A stretch of 64,000 nucleotides of DNA from Phytophthora sp. 'mugwort' (Eukaryota > Oomycota > Peronosporomycetes > Peronosporales > Peronosporaceae). The position numbers were made by a program, and so were the translations under genes. Below are positions 43,042 through 54,238 of this stretch, piece after piece. Under the pieces are notes generated by a model. It did no database searches. It had not been told where the DNA came from and saw nothing but the letters and a program-made list of their open reading frames with translations. Position 1 is the stretch's first letter. Each line of letters opens with the position of its first letter. The stretch lies in contig JAUCEF010000001.1 in the NCBI GenBank assembly GCA_033558025.1, positions 992,001-1,056,000 of the forward strand, in the 5' to 3' direction.

Positions 43042-43803
43042 TCACTAGCGTCACCAACCAGACTCATGAGTCCGTTTATTACGATACTCGTCTAACGGTT
43101 CGTGGCGCGGAGTACCAGGTCTTATGGATCAATGCTAGTCGCTTTAACCGTCACTTCTATCAGCGCACATGGGAGCCTCGCGCTGAGTTTGTCAAGGATG
43201 GGTTCGACAAGGAGCTGGAACTAGTGGATAACTGGAAGGAGATATCTCTCAACTCGACTCTCACGACGACGAAGGATGCTACCAAGAGCTTCGATCATTT
43301 TGCCTGAATCATGAGTTTGGAAGAGCACGATCGATACGGATATGAGCGGACTCAGCTTATTCAAGGCGTTCAAGCGGGCAGCAGAGCTGGCAGGACGTCC
43401 AGATATTGTCACCCAGCGCGACATCGACTGTTTCGTCACTGACGAGCTAGCATTTCATGGACTGGACTTGGAGCGGGGAATTGCGTGGAAGGTATTTCTC
43501 GTGTTCCTCCGTCGACCTCGAGAGGCTAGACGAGACTTCATCTACAAGGCAATTGACACAGACAATTTCGTCATCGCAGGTCGTCGGGGTGGAGTTCGAG
43601 TGCTGAGTGAGATCGACCACTTCGACGGCATCTATCTGGTTGCAGCCTACAACCACAGTTTCGTCGGCCATGCCATTGTTCTCACTGTTCAGGGCACTAC
43701 GCGAGTCGTGTATAACAATGACGACGGCAAGCCAGTCGCTTCAGCAGATTGGATCAACTTCGTCGCTGTTATTCGTCCTTTCATCGTCTTCAAAGGTAAG
43801 TAG
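43042..43803 (+). pseudogene. Retroelement remnant: chromodomain plus OTU-like cysteine protease
   Basis: Frame one (to 43307) contains RGAEYQVLWINASRFNRHFY, then TWEPRAEFVKDGFDKELELV, a chromodomain-like unit with the TWEP core. After a short break, 43342-43803 reads DMSGLSLFKAFKRAAELAGR, WKVFLVFLRRPREARRDFIY and YLVAAYNHSFVGHAIVLTV. The D...GxxLF...AL start and the HSFVGHA end suggest an OTU-like papain-fold protease module, with Ser at the place of the catalytic Cys. Such a pairing is seen, as far as I recall, at the ends of oomycete retroelement polyproteins. The upstream polyprotein is missing; the piece is fused to the foldback arm. Confidence 0.45.
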
Positions 43804-44041
43804 ATTATAGGAGTCGTTGTAGACTTCCGCGTGTTTGCCATGACGATAATGAATTCTTCCTATCAAATTGTGCGTCGTGCATGGTATAATGTTGCATTTG
43901 CCTTCATGAATTCGGTACTAGGCCAGGGAAGCCTCAATGAGGGAAACCCATTTTGCGAACAAACTATAAACCCAGTGGGATAAGTGAAAGAACGCATTGT
44001 AAGTTGGCACGCTTCATGCATATTAGTGATTTATTCGTACA

Positions 44042-45719
44042 CTATACGGAATGACCTGGTTGAGTTGCGAGACTTTGCATCCTGAGCTTGGTCCTTAGTT
44101 CTCTCAACTGATGTTTGTCTAAACCTTTTGTAAAAATGTCAGCCACCATTTCTTTGGTGTTGCAGTAGACAACGTTAAACTCGTGTCGCTCTACTTTTTC
44201 CTCCACAAAACAATAGTGAAAATGTATGCGCTTTGACCGCTCGTGCAATTCCGAATCGTAGACAATTTGGATACAGCTCTGGTTGTCTTCATGGATAATG
44301 TTGGGTTTTGTGGTTGTGAAACCTAACGCTTGGAGAAGGAGTTTGAGGAATAGCATCTCTTGCATGCAGTGACATAAGGCGATATGTTCTGCCTCTGTTG
44401 TAGAGAGAACCACGGTGTGATGTTTACGTGAGAGCCAAGAGATTGGACTGTTAGCTAGCATAGTCACGTACCCGCCGACCAAGCGGCGTGTGTCGGGGCA
44501 GTTGGCATAGTCCGAGTTATACTGGCTATCAGATTGTCAGCTCGGTTTTCTGGGGTGATATTTAGGGAGCCTCCCAGCATCAGACCGTAGGTTTTGGAGC
44601 CTTCCAGGTACTTGAGGCCACGAATAACGGCGTTCCAGTTCGCCATCCCAGGATTCGCTAGAAATTGGCTGACCTCACGCATGTAGAAGGCCATGTCGGG
44701 TCGAGTGCCTACCATGAGGTGCATAAAATAACACTACCGATAGCTTTACGATACGGAATGTCTTTCATCGCATTTTCTCTGCCTCACTGCTAGGTTGGCT
44801 GCTTGCGGAGAGTATAGCGTTCCGATCTGCTGGGGTTGCAATAGGATATGAAATGAAGTCGCTGAAGCGGTCAAGGACCTTCGTAGCGTTGTGTTGGTGG
44901 ATAAATATCGTTCGGTTCTTACGGTCACGTTCGATGGACCATCCGAGTAAGTACGTCACCTCCCCTAAATTTGTAATGGAGAACCGTCTCTTCAGGGCGC
45001 ATTTAAGCTAACTGACGAGGGCCGGAGTGGACGCGATGATTAAGAGTTCGTCAACATACACTGCAATATAGCAAGTGATTCCAGCAATAGTGCGCTTAAA
45101 GACACAGCTATCCTTGATGAGATACAAAACCAAGGCTTTCAAGTAAGGCAGACAACGTTTGGTACCAGACACGAGGGGCTTGTTTTATCCCGTAGAGGTT
45201 CTTCAGGCGTTTGCACACCCTGTCTTCTTTCCCGGGGATTTTGAACTCTTCCGGTTGAGCCATGTACATTTTCTCCTCTAGAAAACCGTTAAGGAATGCT
45301 GTTTTGACGTCAATTTGGTGAATCTCAAGATCGAGCAAAGCTGCAATCGTAAGAAGAAGTCAGAGTACTTCCATCCTGATAACAGGGGAAAAAATCTCGT
45401 TGTAGTCAATTCCATGTTGCTGAAGGAAGCTTTTGATCACTAGTCGCGCTTTAAGGCGGTCAATCTCACATGTGCCGGTATATTTGAAAACGAATACCCA
45501 TCGGCTCGTGAGAATCTTTCGTCCCTTGGGAGGGGGGACCAACGTCCACGGTTCGTTGTCCATGAGAGACTTGTGTTCCGACTTAGCTGCCTTTTTCCAC
45601 CGGATAGCGTGAGAAGACCGCAATACCTCTCGATACGTAGTGGGCCCCAATGCATACCGAATGGCTAGTAATGTGTAGAGTAGATCGCGGCGTTGTTCCT
45701 GCTCCTGAATGGCTTTCAC
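44042..45719 (-). pseudogene. Copia reverse transcriptase and RNase H
   Basis: Pieces in order from 45719: WTLVPPPKGRKILTSRWVFV, RLKARLVIKSFLQQHGIDYN, IHQIDVKTAFLNGFLEEKMY, LKNLYGIKQAPRVWYQTLSA, then the palm motif YVDELLIIAS near 45060 (normal form YVDD, so the second Asp is Glu), YLLGWSIERDRKNRTIFIHQ, HLMVGTRPDMAFYMREVSQF, and the RNase H part ISWLSRKHHTVVLSTTEAEH, IIHEDNQSCIQI and MVADIFTKGLDKHQL. Both RT_RVT_2 and RNase HI motifs are recognisable. Several frameshifts and the YVDE change inactivate it. Confidence 0.85.
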
Positions 45720-45997
45720 AGAATCAAGATATTACGTCCTTTTCATCGAGACGGGGTCGCTTGTGGGCAGGAGTCAAGGGAGAGTCGGTTGCCGGTTCAG
45801 TACGAAACGAGTAGTTTATTTCGCTTTGCTGACGCCCGTCCCGAATCGAGGGTAGTTGGCTCGAGTCGAAGGAACCGCAGGAGGTGCCTATAGGCAGGGA
45901 TCTAGGGACAAGGTGGTGCGTTTACTCGGGTTGGGACGACTCAGGTGTAGGCGTCTGGTCGGCGAGAGAGGGGAAATCGTCCTCTTTGAACACAACA

Positions 45998-47154
45998 TCA
46001 CGACTGTACACGATTCCATACGTATACGGTGTTCATCAAGCGATATCCATTCTTGTGATCCGGTATGCCAAGATACATGCAGAAACGTGCTCGTGCATCG
46101 AGCTTGTCTCGATATTGCTCCGTGATGTGGACGTATGCACTGCAACTGAAAACGTTGATGTAGGTCATGGATGGAATACGATTGTGCCACCACTCGTACG
46201 GTGTACGGCCATCAGCCTTAGCGCTTGGGGTCATATTAATCAGTGTTGTCACATGACCCACACATTCTGCCCAAGGCGGTTTGGGAAGGTTGCCATCTAA
46301 CAACAAGGCGCGAACTTTTTCCATGATTGTATGCATGCGGCGTTCCGCGACTCCGTTTTGTTTAGGAGTGTACGCATTGGTAAACTGGGCATGTGCTCCA
46401 TACTTTTTCAGAATCAGACGACCGAGTTTTCGTATTCTTTCGCGTCATCTGCCTGCAGCCCTCGGGTTTCTTCATCGTCGATATGCTGGCGGCGCCAGTC
46501 AATAGTGCGGACATTATTTCTGAAAATGTTCAGGTCTTTCACCGCCAATTTTATTAGGAATAGATCTTGAAATTGCATTCCTGAAGTCTTCGTAGCATTC
46601 GAACAAGTCGCTACGGACTTTGATCGGGTAGGAGAACATGAATCGAGAGAAGTCATCGATAAAGATGAAGAAGTAACGGCAATCAGTAAGGATAGGCACA
46701 GGAAGAGGACCACACATGATATTTCTGTATGCACTTTTCCCAACGGCGATGTGGCACGTTCAACAATTCTATTATAATGGAATGGGAAGCGGTGAGACTT
46801 CGCTAGCGTGCATGCGAAGAAGTCTGTCGCAGGCGTTACAGACCAGATCCATCAAGTCCTTGAATGGCTTGGCTCCTAGATAGGTCATTCAAAATGCGAA
46901 CGTTAGGATGGCCAAGACATTGGTGCAGAAGAAGAAAAGAGCGTTGCTTACCTTTGGCAATGAGTGCCGTTGACGCCACCACTGGTTGGGCTTAGAACTG
47001 GTACAGATCCGTGCTTGCGGCCATGGGGCCTTGATGCTGAAAACCGATCGGTCTGCATGGTGCATTTCTTGCGATCGAAATTGAAGCGGTCGTTATTCTT
47101 GACTGCCGCAGGGACAGACAACAGGCTGAAGCGCAGCTGTGGCGTGTAGAGCAC
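45998..47154 (-). pseudogene. Copia integrase
   Basis: Frame 46948-47154 is the pre-integrase segment (LYTPQLRFSLLSVPAAVKNN, DRKKCTM). 46514-46717 has MCGPLPVPILTDCRYFFIFI then DDFSRFMFSYPIKVRSD, the rve core with its first catalytic Asp. 45998-46336 has ALLLDGNLPKPPWAECVGHV, TPYEWWHNRIPSMTYINVFS and ARARFCMYLGIPDHKNGYRL, the conserved Copia integrase C-terminal part. Frame changes separate the three pieces. Confidence 0.8.
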
Positions 47155-47410
47155 ACCAGGAAGAGCAAGTTTCTTCGGGTCGCCTTTGGAGTCAATGACT
47201 TCAAGCTCAACGCGTCCAATACCTTCAATAGGGATCTGGTTCTCCCGCCAACAGTGATAAATCCACCGCTGTTGGCGATATCACTAAACCATTGGGACTT
47301 GTGCGTCGCATGATGCGTACATTCAGAGTCGATAGTCCACGTGGGATCCAGCTGGACGTAGGCTTGAGCCGTAACGCTTACGAGTGGATTAACCGTAGTG
47401 GCGACAGCGA

Positions 47411-48380
47411 TCAGTCCGACGTCGCGGCGTTCCTGGCGAAACCCCTTGTGGTTGCTACCACCGTCATCGTTTTCATCGTCCGAGTCGGAGTCGAGACGAC
47501 GGTTCGTGGTTCGGTCTTGATCACGGTGATTTCCACTCTTCCATGCTTGGAGTCATCACCTCTCCTGTTCCGCTTGTCTCGACGGTTGGAGTTGTCGCGA
47601 CCGTTGCTGTTGCGCCCAGGGTTCCAGGTCTTGGTGTTGTTGCGGTACGGATGGTCTCGGTTCGTATTTCCTCCTTTGAGCGCGAAGTTCGCGGGAGGTA
47701 CTGTGTCAGCCTTGACACTGTTATGCTGTAGGTCCTTTTGGAGGCCACGGCACTGTCGTATATTGTGACGTGGACGATCGCAGTACGAGTACACATGTCC
47801 AGTAGCTTGGCTTGGAGCTGGGGCCGCAGGTGTCGTAGCAGCTAGAGCGCACTCATGCTTGGTCGCTAGTCATCTCAGGTGTTCCTTTAGACAGCGTGTA
47901 GCGCTCTTGGGGCTGGAGGTCGTGGACCTTGCTTCAATACTCTGCTTCATGTCCTGATACGTTCACGCTGACTGAGAGGTTGGTGCGTCTCTTTAAAGCC
48001 ATGCTCGCGGTCCGTGGCGGCCTGGTGGCGGTTGAACAGGTCGGATGGTGGGAATATCTTTGCGTTCATCGGCGTGTCGGAGTCATCTCCTGGATATTCG
48101 TCAGACCCGGAAGGTGGCTTGAGTTCTTCATCGCTTTCTTCAAAGTCCACGGCATCGGAGTCGACATCAGCCTTGCGCTTCGGCGAGTCGTCGGCGTCGG
48201 GCATGTCGCTCTCGCTCTCTTCAGCTTCTTCCTCGGAACGCCATCGTAGTCGGGCCTGTTGACGTAGCCGAGAAGATGATTTCCATCGAGGGCTGCGCAC
48301 ACGCGGGTCTTCCACACGTCAAAGTTCTCGGCGCCGACGAGGCGCGGGAAGTCGTCGCTTGAGGCTTGACTTGGGCTCAT
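47411..48380 (-). pseudogene. Copia Gag with altered zinc knuckle
   Basis: Begins MSPSQASSDDFPRLVGAENF at 48380, followed by DVWKTRVCAALDGNHLLGYV, the Gag start typical of Copia (F.G.NF..W...M...L). The zinc knuckle region at about 47780-47740 reads YSYCDRPRHNIRQC; the first Cys of CX2CX4HX4C is Tyr. A Glu/Asp-rich section and frame changes lie between. The ATG is only about 4 bases inside the LTR-like repeat, unusually close for a Copia leader. Confidence 0.65.
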
Positions 48381-48384
48381 AACT

Positions 48385-48632
48385 TGTTTCTGGGAAAGCT
48401 GCGTAGTAGAGAGGGAGTAGACTTGAGTAGAAGATGCCAAAATACGAAGTAAGTTGTATTGAGCAGGGAGATCTCCTGCCTGCACAAGATGGCTGGTGCC
48501 GAGAGCAACTACGCCTTTTACTATGGACCGCTGTATTCCATACCAAAGGCAACACTAACAGCTTTAAGAGGTATTCTAACAACTGTTCATCAGTTTTTGT
48601 GGGGTGCTTAGGTAAATTGTACTATGTACAAG
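48385..48632 (-). repeat. Copia LTR-like direct repeat, Gag-side copy
   Basis: Direct repeat of 41821-42072 (see shared blocks there). It precedes the Gag start, as a 5' LTR should. No primer-binding site can be placed between it and the ATG, so true LTR borders may be slightly different. Confidence 0.6.
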
Positions 48633-50517
48633 GCTAACTCTAGCACAGTCATGTTACATTTTTATGTGCTCGTTCAATGAGAGAACGGATTCTGGCCTTG
48701 TTCTCGCACATGATCATCGTGGCCGCAGACGCTCAGTGGAATAAAACAATTCCTTGTTGGGCGCGATGAACTGACGTGACGCTGACAGCCCCAGAAAAAC
48801 AGACTGCAGGCAATCACGAAGCTGCTCGAGCTTCTGCCTGCAGTCATCGTCAATGTACTCCTTTAACTTACACATCACGTTCACCGTCATCTTGACTTTG
48901 GCCCTCGAGTCGTGCCGTGGCACGTCGAGCCGTGAAGTAGTTTATATCATTGTTCTTTGCTACTCTTTCCAGTTGCGGCCTTCTTGAATAGACCGAACAA
49001 CCCGAACTTTAGCTTGTGCTCGCTCATATGCCTTTTCAGTCTTCTTGGGGGGGGGGGCATCTTCGGGAATGACAAAGAACAGGACAGGCTTCCACAGCAA
49101 ACGCATAAGGCCCCAAGACGAAAATATTTGTCGGGAAATGTGAAAAATGTGAAAGACACCTGTTTACCTTTATTCGGAAACTACGGGTTTTGTCAACTTG
49201 CATCTTGACTGAAAATGTTGGCAACTCGACCGGAAATGAACAGGTTGGCGACGAACGGGGCCGCCGCAAATAAAAAAGCCCGAGCATATCTTTTGGAAGG
49301 GACGGAAATGGACGTGCCCGAACGCCGCCCACACCAATATTACCTCGGCCGACAGTATGGCCAGCCAAGCGGAAGACGTGGTGCCAAAACGACTCCGTCG
49401 ATACGAGTGCTGCTGATGTTGCGGCCCCACAGAAAAAAAACGTAGAATCAAAAACACCAGCTCTATGTCAGCAACCCGTCAATCTTGTTAACTTCACTGA
49501 AGTACCTTCAGACCCGTGCGTACCAGCGCGCCTAGAACGGCGCCTCCAAAGACGACCGTTCCCAACTCAAGTAGCGAATCATTAGCGGTACATAAATAAC
49601 CGCCAGCACGGCCACGAAGGTCAATACGCATAAAGAAGCAGGAAGCGCTTAGGAAGAAAGACAGCATTACCTTCGTAACTTCACTGAAATATAATCGAGC
49701 ACCGGGTCGTTTGGTGACTCGAATCGCCGCCACCTGTTTAAATGGTACTACAGTATAGTATATATAGTACGGTACTTCTCCGACTATGCTCAAATGAAGT
49801 ACTGTCAACCCTGTTCTAATTAGTAAGTCCCGTAGATTGAAATTTTATTCAGTATTGGAGAAGAATTAGTAGATATAACAGCTAACGCGTTGAGCGCACA
49901 AATAGCAGTTAGTTGAGCGATTTACTATTACAAGCCCGTTACAAATAGTGCCCAGCTGGACAATTCGAGAGGAGGACGAGTCAAAAGAGCGAGAAAATGA
50001 AGCGGAAGAGACCGGCAACGAAGCGTTCAACTTGGACGACATGGACTGCGCGCTGGACGATGTCTACCTGATTGACGCGTAGGTAAGTGCCTCTGTTACA
50101 AACATAAGCACTCTTTCGCTTTTGCAGTCATTTTGAGGGGGCAGTCAAAATAGAAACCCAATCACTATTCGTAAAAATACGTGTACAGATCCCCCTCGCC
50201 AATTTAATACCATCGGTGAAAGCTATCGTATTATGTACAACAACGTATTAACTATCAGAGCGGGAACTTATCATACAAACAACCATAGCGAGCGAAGTCG
50301 GTGGATGACTCAACGTATTAGGTTTATTAGGTGTTAGGTTGCACAGCTACTAAATTAGCGAAGGGGAACTGTACCATTATGTAGTATCATGCACAGGGGT
50401 TAATTAGGACAGGGTTAACAATATACTTATTCCTAACCAGCCACGTGAATGCGCTGGCAAAAAAAAACGGTCCTCGGTCAGCGACATCAGTCACTCCTTT
50501 TTATACCATTCTGACTC
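48633..50517. other. Region of short unassigned frames
   Basis: Minus frames at 48714-48923 (KMTVNVMCKLKEYIDDDCRQ) and 48947-49159, a hydrophobic-tailed minus frame at 49494-49808 (ending ELGTVVFGGAVLGALVRTGL), and a short acidic plus frame ending LDDVYLIDA at about 50083 are protein-like but unrecognised. An 11-base G run lies at about 49046. Gaps around them hold no gene that I can see. Confidence 0.3.
50491..50500 (+). promoter_or_regulatory. Inr-like element before first M96-family gene
   Basis: TCACTCCTTT, 27 bases before the ATG, fits the core of the oomycete initiator (TCANTYY). A very similar TCACTCTTTA lies 12 bases before the ATG of the paralogue. Confidence 0.4.
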
Positions 50518-51879
50518 ATGCGCCTTCCAGAGCGCGAGTCCGCTGCGAGTTCATCGGACGACGGCCCTGCAGATATGCAGTCGGCCGCCGTCGTTCTCCC
50601 CGCCGACAATTCCGTTCTGTCCTCATTGCTAGATGAGCTGTTAGATCCGACCGCATTTTTGCAGTTTCTCGACGAGGACTTTGGTCGGGCCCAGGACATT
50701 ACAGCCGAGCACGATAGTGTCCCTCTCGCTGCGGAAGGGACTGCTGCTGATGACGGACGGAGTCCCAGTAATGCGGCCAAACTGCCCAATGGGAAGAAGT
50801 CCAAGACGAGGAACTACGACCCGAATAAGGCGCGCTCTGAGCGGCTGCATGAGCTGCGGCGACTGCGGATGGAGGCAACAGACCTGGAGCTAAAGCTACA
50901 ACGGCTGCAGACTGGGGGTAATCGTTCTCTGCAGCACAAAATTTCTCATCGATCCGTTGACGGACTGCCGGCGGTGTGGGAGGACATTTGCGCGCGGCAG
51001 TTCGAGCGCCGAATGAGGGCGGAGCAGGAGAACTGCAGGCTCAAGAAGGAGTACAGAGCAGAGGTGAAGGTGGCTAGGGACCTCGAGAAGCTGCTGTCCA
51101 AGCGGTTGGTACTGCAGAACTTGACTTCGGAAATGGAAGGCAAATGTGTCAGGAGGATCGAGATCCCGGCAGGTTTCATTAATTACTTGGCCGATCGAAT
51201 TTTTGAGCAGTTGGCGACTGGCGTCGAGGTCTCGTATTACGAGGTGGAGAGAGTGCTGGAGATCTACTGCGCCATCCCTTTCGATGTTGAAACGCCAGAG
51301 GCTCTAGTACGTGAAGGCACGAGCATGGAGCTGTTCGACAGGAGAATTTTACCATTCAATATGCACGCGACTGGCGAGGCGTGGTGGAGACGGTGGCAGA
51401 ATTATAGAGGCCAACGTTTATGTGAGGACGAGGGCGACGTGTTCAGAGAGAGGTGTGGCTGGGAGATGGTCGACGCCAAGACAGATAAGTGCGCGACTTT
51501 CTACGTACAGCAGGTCCTACGGCGACACATGGAAGCCCATCGCATTGTCATCGTCTGGCATGCATACTTTGAGCCGTTTATCTTTGATGAGAAGAGAATT
51601 CGCGGCGTTCACTTCTTGCTCAAGGGTTACGTACTGATAAAGCCTGTGGAAACAAACTCGGCAATTGATGGGATTGAAGCTGGCGAAGCTGCTACCCAGG
51701 TGCTGACTTACTACAACATTACCCCACACTTTTTAGACCCGAAGATGCGGAAGGCTGCTAAGACAAATGCATTATTCAAGTTTGTGGTGAGTGCGACGTC
51801 GGCCAATATATCGACCAGCAATGAAGCAATGGAGAATCTGCTGTTCGATGAGGCACTGCAAAGCGTGACAAGAACATGA
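50518..51879 (+). CDS. M96 mating-specific family protein, bZIP-like plus START-like domain (paralogue 1)
   Basis: 453 residues, intact. An acidic N-terminus (SSLLDELLDPTAFLQFLDED) is followed at about residues 99-140 by NYDPNKARSERLHELRRLRM and EATDLELKLQRLQ, a basic region plus heptad helix of bZIP type. Next AVWEDICARQFERRMRAEQE and a second coiled coil, then a 200-residue C-terminal region (ATGEAWWRRWQNYRG, FYVQQVLRRHMEAHRIVIVW) of START-like character. This layout is that of the large oomycete family named after the Phytophthora M96 mating-specific protein; nuclear regulation is a likely but unproven role. The second copy starts 400 bases downstream on the same strand. No upstream in-frame ATG exists. 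Confidence 0.65.
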   Translation: MRLPERESAASSSDDGPADMQSAAVVLPADNSVLSSLLDELLDPTAFLQFLDEDFGRAQDITAEHDSVPLAAEGTAADDGRSPSNAAKLPNGKKSKTRNYDPNKARSERLHELRRLRMEATDLELKLQRLQTGGNRSLQHKISHRSVDGLPAVWEDICARQFERRMRAEQENCRLKKEYRAEVKVARDLEKLLSKRLVLQNLTSEMEGKCVRRIEIPAGFINYLADRIFEQLATGVEVSYYEVERVLEIYCAIPFDVETPEALVREGTSMELFDRRILPFNMHATGEAWWRRWQNYRGQRLCEDEGDVFRERCGWEMVDAKTDKCATFYVQQVLRRHMEAHRIVIVWHAYFEPFIFDEKRIRGVHFLLKGYVLIKPVETNSAIDGIEAGEAATQVLTYYNITPHFLDPKMRKAAKTNALFKFVVSATSANISTSNEAMENLLFDEALQSVTRT

Positions 51880-52282
51880 CTGAATGGACATGAATGCATC
51901 TCGATGCTTGTGTGTGGTACTTATTATTGTACTGTACCGGAGGGGAGTCGTCTCGCAATGGTGGTAAAAAGAAAGTCGTAATATACAATAGGTTTGCTGA
52001 ATAGCTTTTTTGCTTGTCTGATCGTAGTTAGTCGGTTGTACTGCGAGTAAGGGATCTTAGTAAAAAAAAAAAAAAAAACGACCAAGTCGCCCAGGAAATA
52101 TCCCAATTGTCTATCACGTATAGACCTCGATCGCGCTACAGTACCGAGACGAATTACCTAATTAAAGGTATAAAAAAATCATCGCAATGATATTTTTTTA
52201 AATTTAAATAATACCTCTAACTATTGGCAATATTACAATTTATTATATTCTAATCACGTCTGCAAAAAAGTCACTCTTTAAT
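51880..52282. other. Intergenic region between M96-family paralogues
   Basis: 400 bases with a 16-base A run at about 52063 and an A+T-rich half before the next start. No gene. It must hold the terminator of the first and the promoter of the second paralogue. Confidence 0.5.
52271..52280 (+). promoter_or_regulatory. Inr-like element before second M96-family gene
   Basis: TCACTCTTTA, 12 bases before the ATG at 52283, close match to the element before the upstream paralogue and to the oomycete TCANTYY initiator core. Confidence 0.4.
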
Positions 52283-53728
52283 ATGTCGTTTCTGGAGCAT
52301 GAATGTAACATCTCGTTGGCGGCGGCTTTGGCCTTCCTGGACGAGTCCCTGGATGCCAGCGATGCCTCCAATGGCTCGTCCGCCGCGGCAGCCTCGTCCG
52401 TGACTTCAGTGCCGCCCATCGCTGCCGACCCAGAGCTGCTCTTAGAGGCACTGGACGATGATCTGGGGGGCTTCACAGGTTCCTCGCCGCTTCCTCAGCC
52501 AGCTGCAGTGGCCGAGACAATACAGTTGGAGAGCACAGTTGTACCTGATCAAGAAACGACTGTGATTCTAGCGTCAAGTTCCAAACCGTTGAAGAGCAAC
52601 GATACGAAGAAGAAGAAACTTAACTACGACCCCAATAAGGCTCGTAATGAGCGCAGATTCGAGCTCGCGTGCTTGAGAAAAGAAGTGAAGGACCTGGAGA
52701 TGACGCTCAAACAGCTGCAGAACATGCAGGGCCAAGATAAATGCTCTACAAGTGCAAAACGACCGAAGATAGCTGCCGTGCCGCGCCCCATTGTCAGCTC
52801 TGGCAGCGGCATGTCTGCAGTCTGGGAGCAGATCTGCGCTCACCAGTTAGAGAGACGGCTGAGGGTCGAGAGGGAGAATATTCACTTGAAAATGATGTAC
52901 AAAAGCCAAGTTCAGGTGGCAAAAAGCATTGAGAGGCTGCTGCAGAAGAGGCTAGCGCTGCAGGACACGACGTACTCGGAGATTAGCAAGCACACAAGTC
53001 GCATTGAGGTACCGCAGGGCTATACGACAGATGTCGATCAGAGGATTTTCGAAGAACTTTCGACGGGGGTGGAGGTGTCGTATCAGGAGGTGGACGCAGT
53101 GTTTGAAGCTCATGATCCTGCACGGACACATTTGCCGACACGGGAGCCCGTGATGCGAGATAGCGTCAATGGCAAGTATATGGAACTGTTCGATAACAAG
53201 ATCATGCCGTTCGATATGAGATCGACGGGCGATGCGTGGTGGAGGAGATGGCATAACTATAAGGGACATTGTGCTCATGAGAATGGACCGAATAACACAA
53301 TTGTGGAGAAGTTTGGGTTGGAGATGAAAGATGTGAAGACACGAACAACGGCGACATTCTACGTGCAGCAGATCTTAAAGCGTCATGTAGAAGAGGGGCG
53401 TATTGTCATTGTGTGGCATGCACATATTAAACCGTTGGAATTCGAGAAGAAGAGCGCCAACGGCGTCCACTATTTAGAAAAGGGCTACGTACTGATCAAG
53501 CCCCATATCGTGGACTCGGCAATAAACAGTAATGAGACTGCCACGCGCGTGATGACTTGCTATATTATCACGCCGCATCTGGCAGATCGGAAGCTGCGGA
53601 CAGACGCCAGGACGGCTGCTCTGACGGAATTTGTACTCAGTGCCACTTCGGCAAATATATCGATGAGCAACGAAATGATCGAGAATTTACTGGTTGATCG
53701 AGCACTGCAGAAACACAAGCGTGGGTGA
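52283..53728 (+). CDS. M96 mating-specific family protein, bZIP-like plus START-like domain (paralogue 2)
   Basis: 481 residues, intact. Same domain order as its neighbour: acidic N-terminus (ELLLEALDDDLGGFTGS), bZIP-like NYDPNKARNERRFELACLRK then EVKDLEMTLKQLQNMQ, AVWEQICAHQLERRLRVERE, a coiled coil, and the START-like part with STGDAWWRRWHNYKGH, FYVQQILKRHVEEGRIVIVW and KGYVLIKP. Similarity to 50518-51879 runs the full length, but the N-terminal acidic tails and linkers differ, so the tandem duplication is not recent. Both lack introns. Confidence 0.65.
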   Translation: MSFLEHECNISLAAALAFLDESLDASDASNGSSAAAASSVTSVPPIAADPELLLEALDDDLGGFTGSSPLPQPAAVAETIQLESTVVPDQETTVILASSSKPLKSNDTKKKKLNYDPNKARNERRFELACLRKEVKDLEMTLKQLQNMQGQDKCSTSAKRPKIAAVPRPIVSSGSGMSAVWEQICAHQLERRLRVERENIHLKMMYKSQVQVAKSIERLLQKRLALQDTTYSEISKHTSRIEVPQGYTTDVDQRIFEELSTGVEVSYQEVDAVFEAHDPARTHLPTREPVMRDSVNGKYMELFDNKIMPFDMRSTGDAWWRRWHNYKGHCAHENGPNNTIVEKFGLEMKDVKTRTTATFYVQQILKRHVEEGRIVIVWHAHIKPLEFEKKSANGVHYLEKGYVLIKPHIVDSAINSNETATRVMTCYIITPHLADRKLRTDARTAALTEFVLSATSANISMSNEMIENLLVDRALQKHKRG

Positions 53729-54238
53729 GGAGGTTGAAGTCAGCGCGCGCTGTAAAATTTTTAAGATGCGCAACCCTCTTCACTTTAAAGTGCTAGGAGT
53801 CAATATCGAAGCCTACAGTCACCTACATCGAATGTAACCAGGACGGTGCAACTGTGACTGCTGCTTCCTCGTGGTTTATGTCGCGTGATAACAATAGAAT
53901 CAAGTTGAACGCGTGGAAATGCTCTCAAGAAAAATGAATGAGGGAAGGGACTATGAACTCACATTTGCCGACTCAAAAATGGAAATGTGGGTTGATCGTG
54001 GTTGGTATTGCGTCAAAACGTATCAACCCACGTCCGAGAATATTTGCGAGGTGCTCAGGATGGATTGATGCCAGGCTGTCGTGGAGAAATGCTCCCGTCG
54101 GTCCTCACTGAGCATGGGTAAGCAGTAGAAAGGACTAGGCAAAATCTAAAGTCCAACTGCGCATACACACAAAATGCCACCAAAACATGTCGCTATGGAA
54201 CCTGGAGGCGTATCGTTATCGTATCCGTTATCGTAGGC
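53729..54238. other. Spacer before element 2
   Basis: No gene recognised. This is the 3' flank of the second M96-family gene and the presumed target side of element 2; the last bases before the terminal repeat are GTAGGC. Confidence 0.4.

Larger units (their letters stand above)
44042..48380 (-). mobile_element. Ty1/Copia LTR retrotransposon, decayed
   Basis: On the minus strand the order Gag, zinc knuckle, integrase, reverse transcriptase, RNase H is that of Copia. Internal length is about 4.3 kb, close to complete. LTR-like repeats flank it at 48385-48632 and, after a 2-kb interruption, 41821-42072. Every domain is split by frameshifts. Confidence 0.85.

Noticed and set aside
47292..47768. 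158-codon plus frame over the Copia Gag region
   Set aside because: Antisense to the Gag zinc-knuckle region on the minus strand; no independent support.
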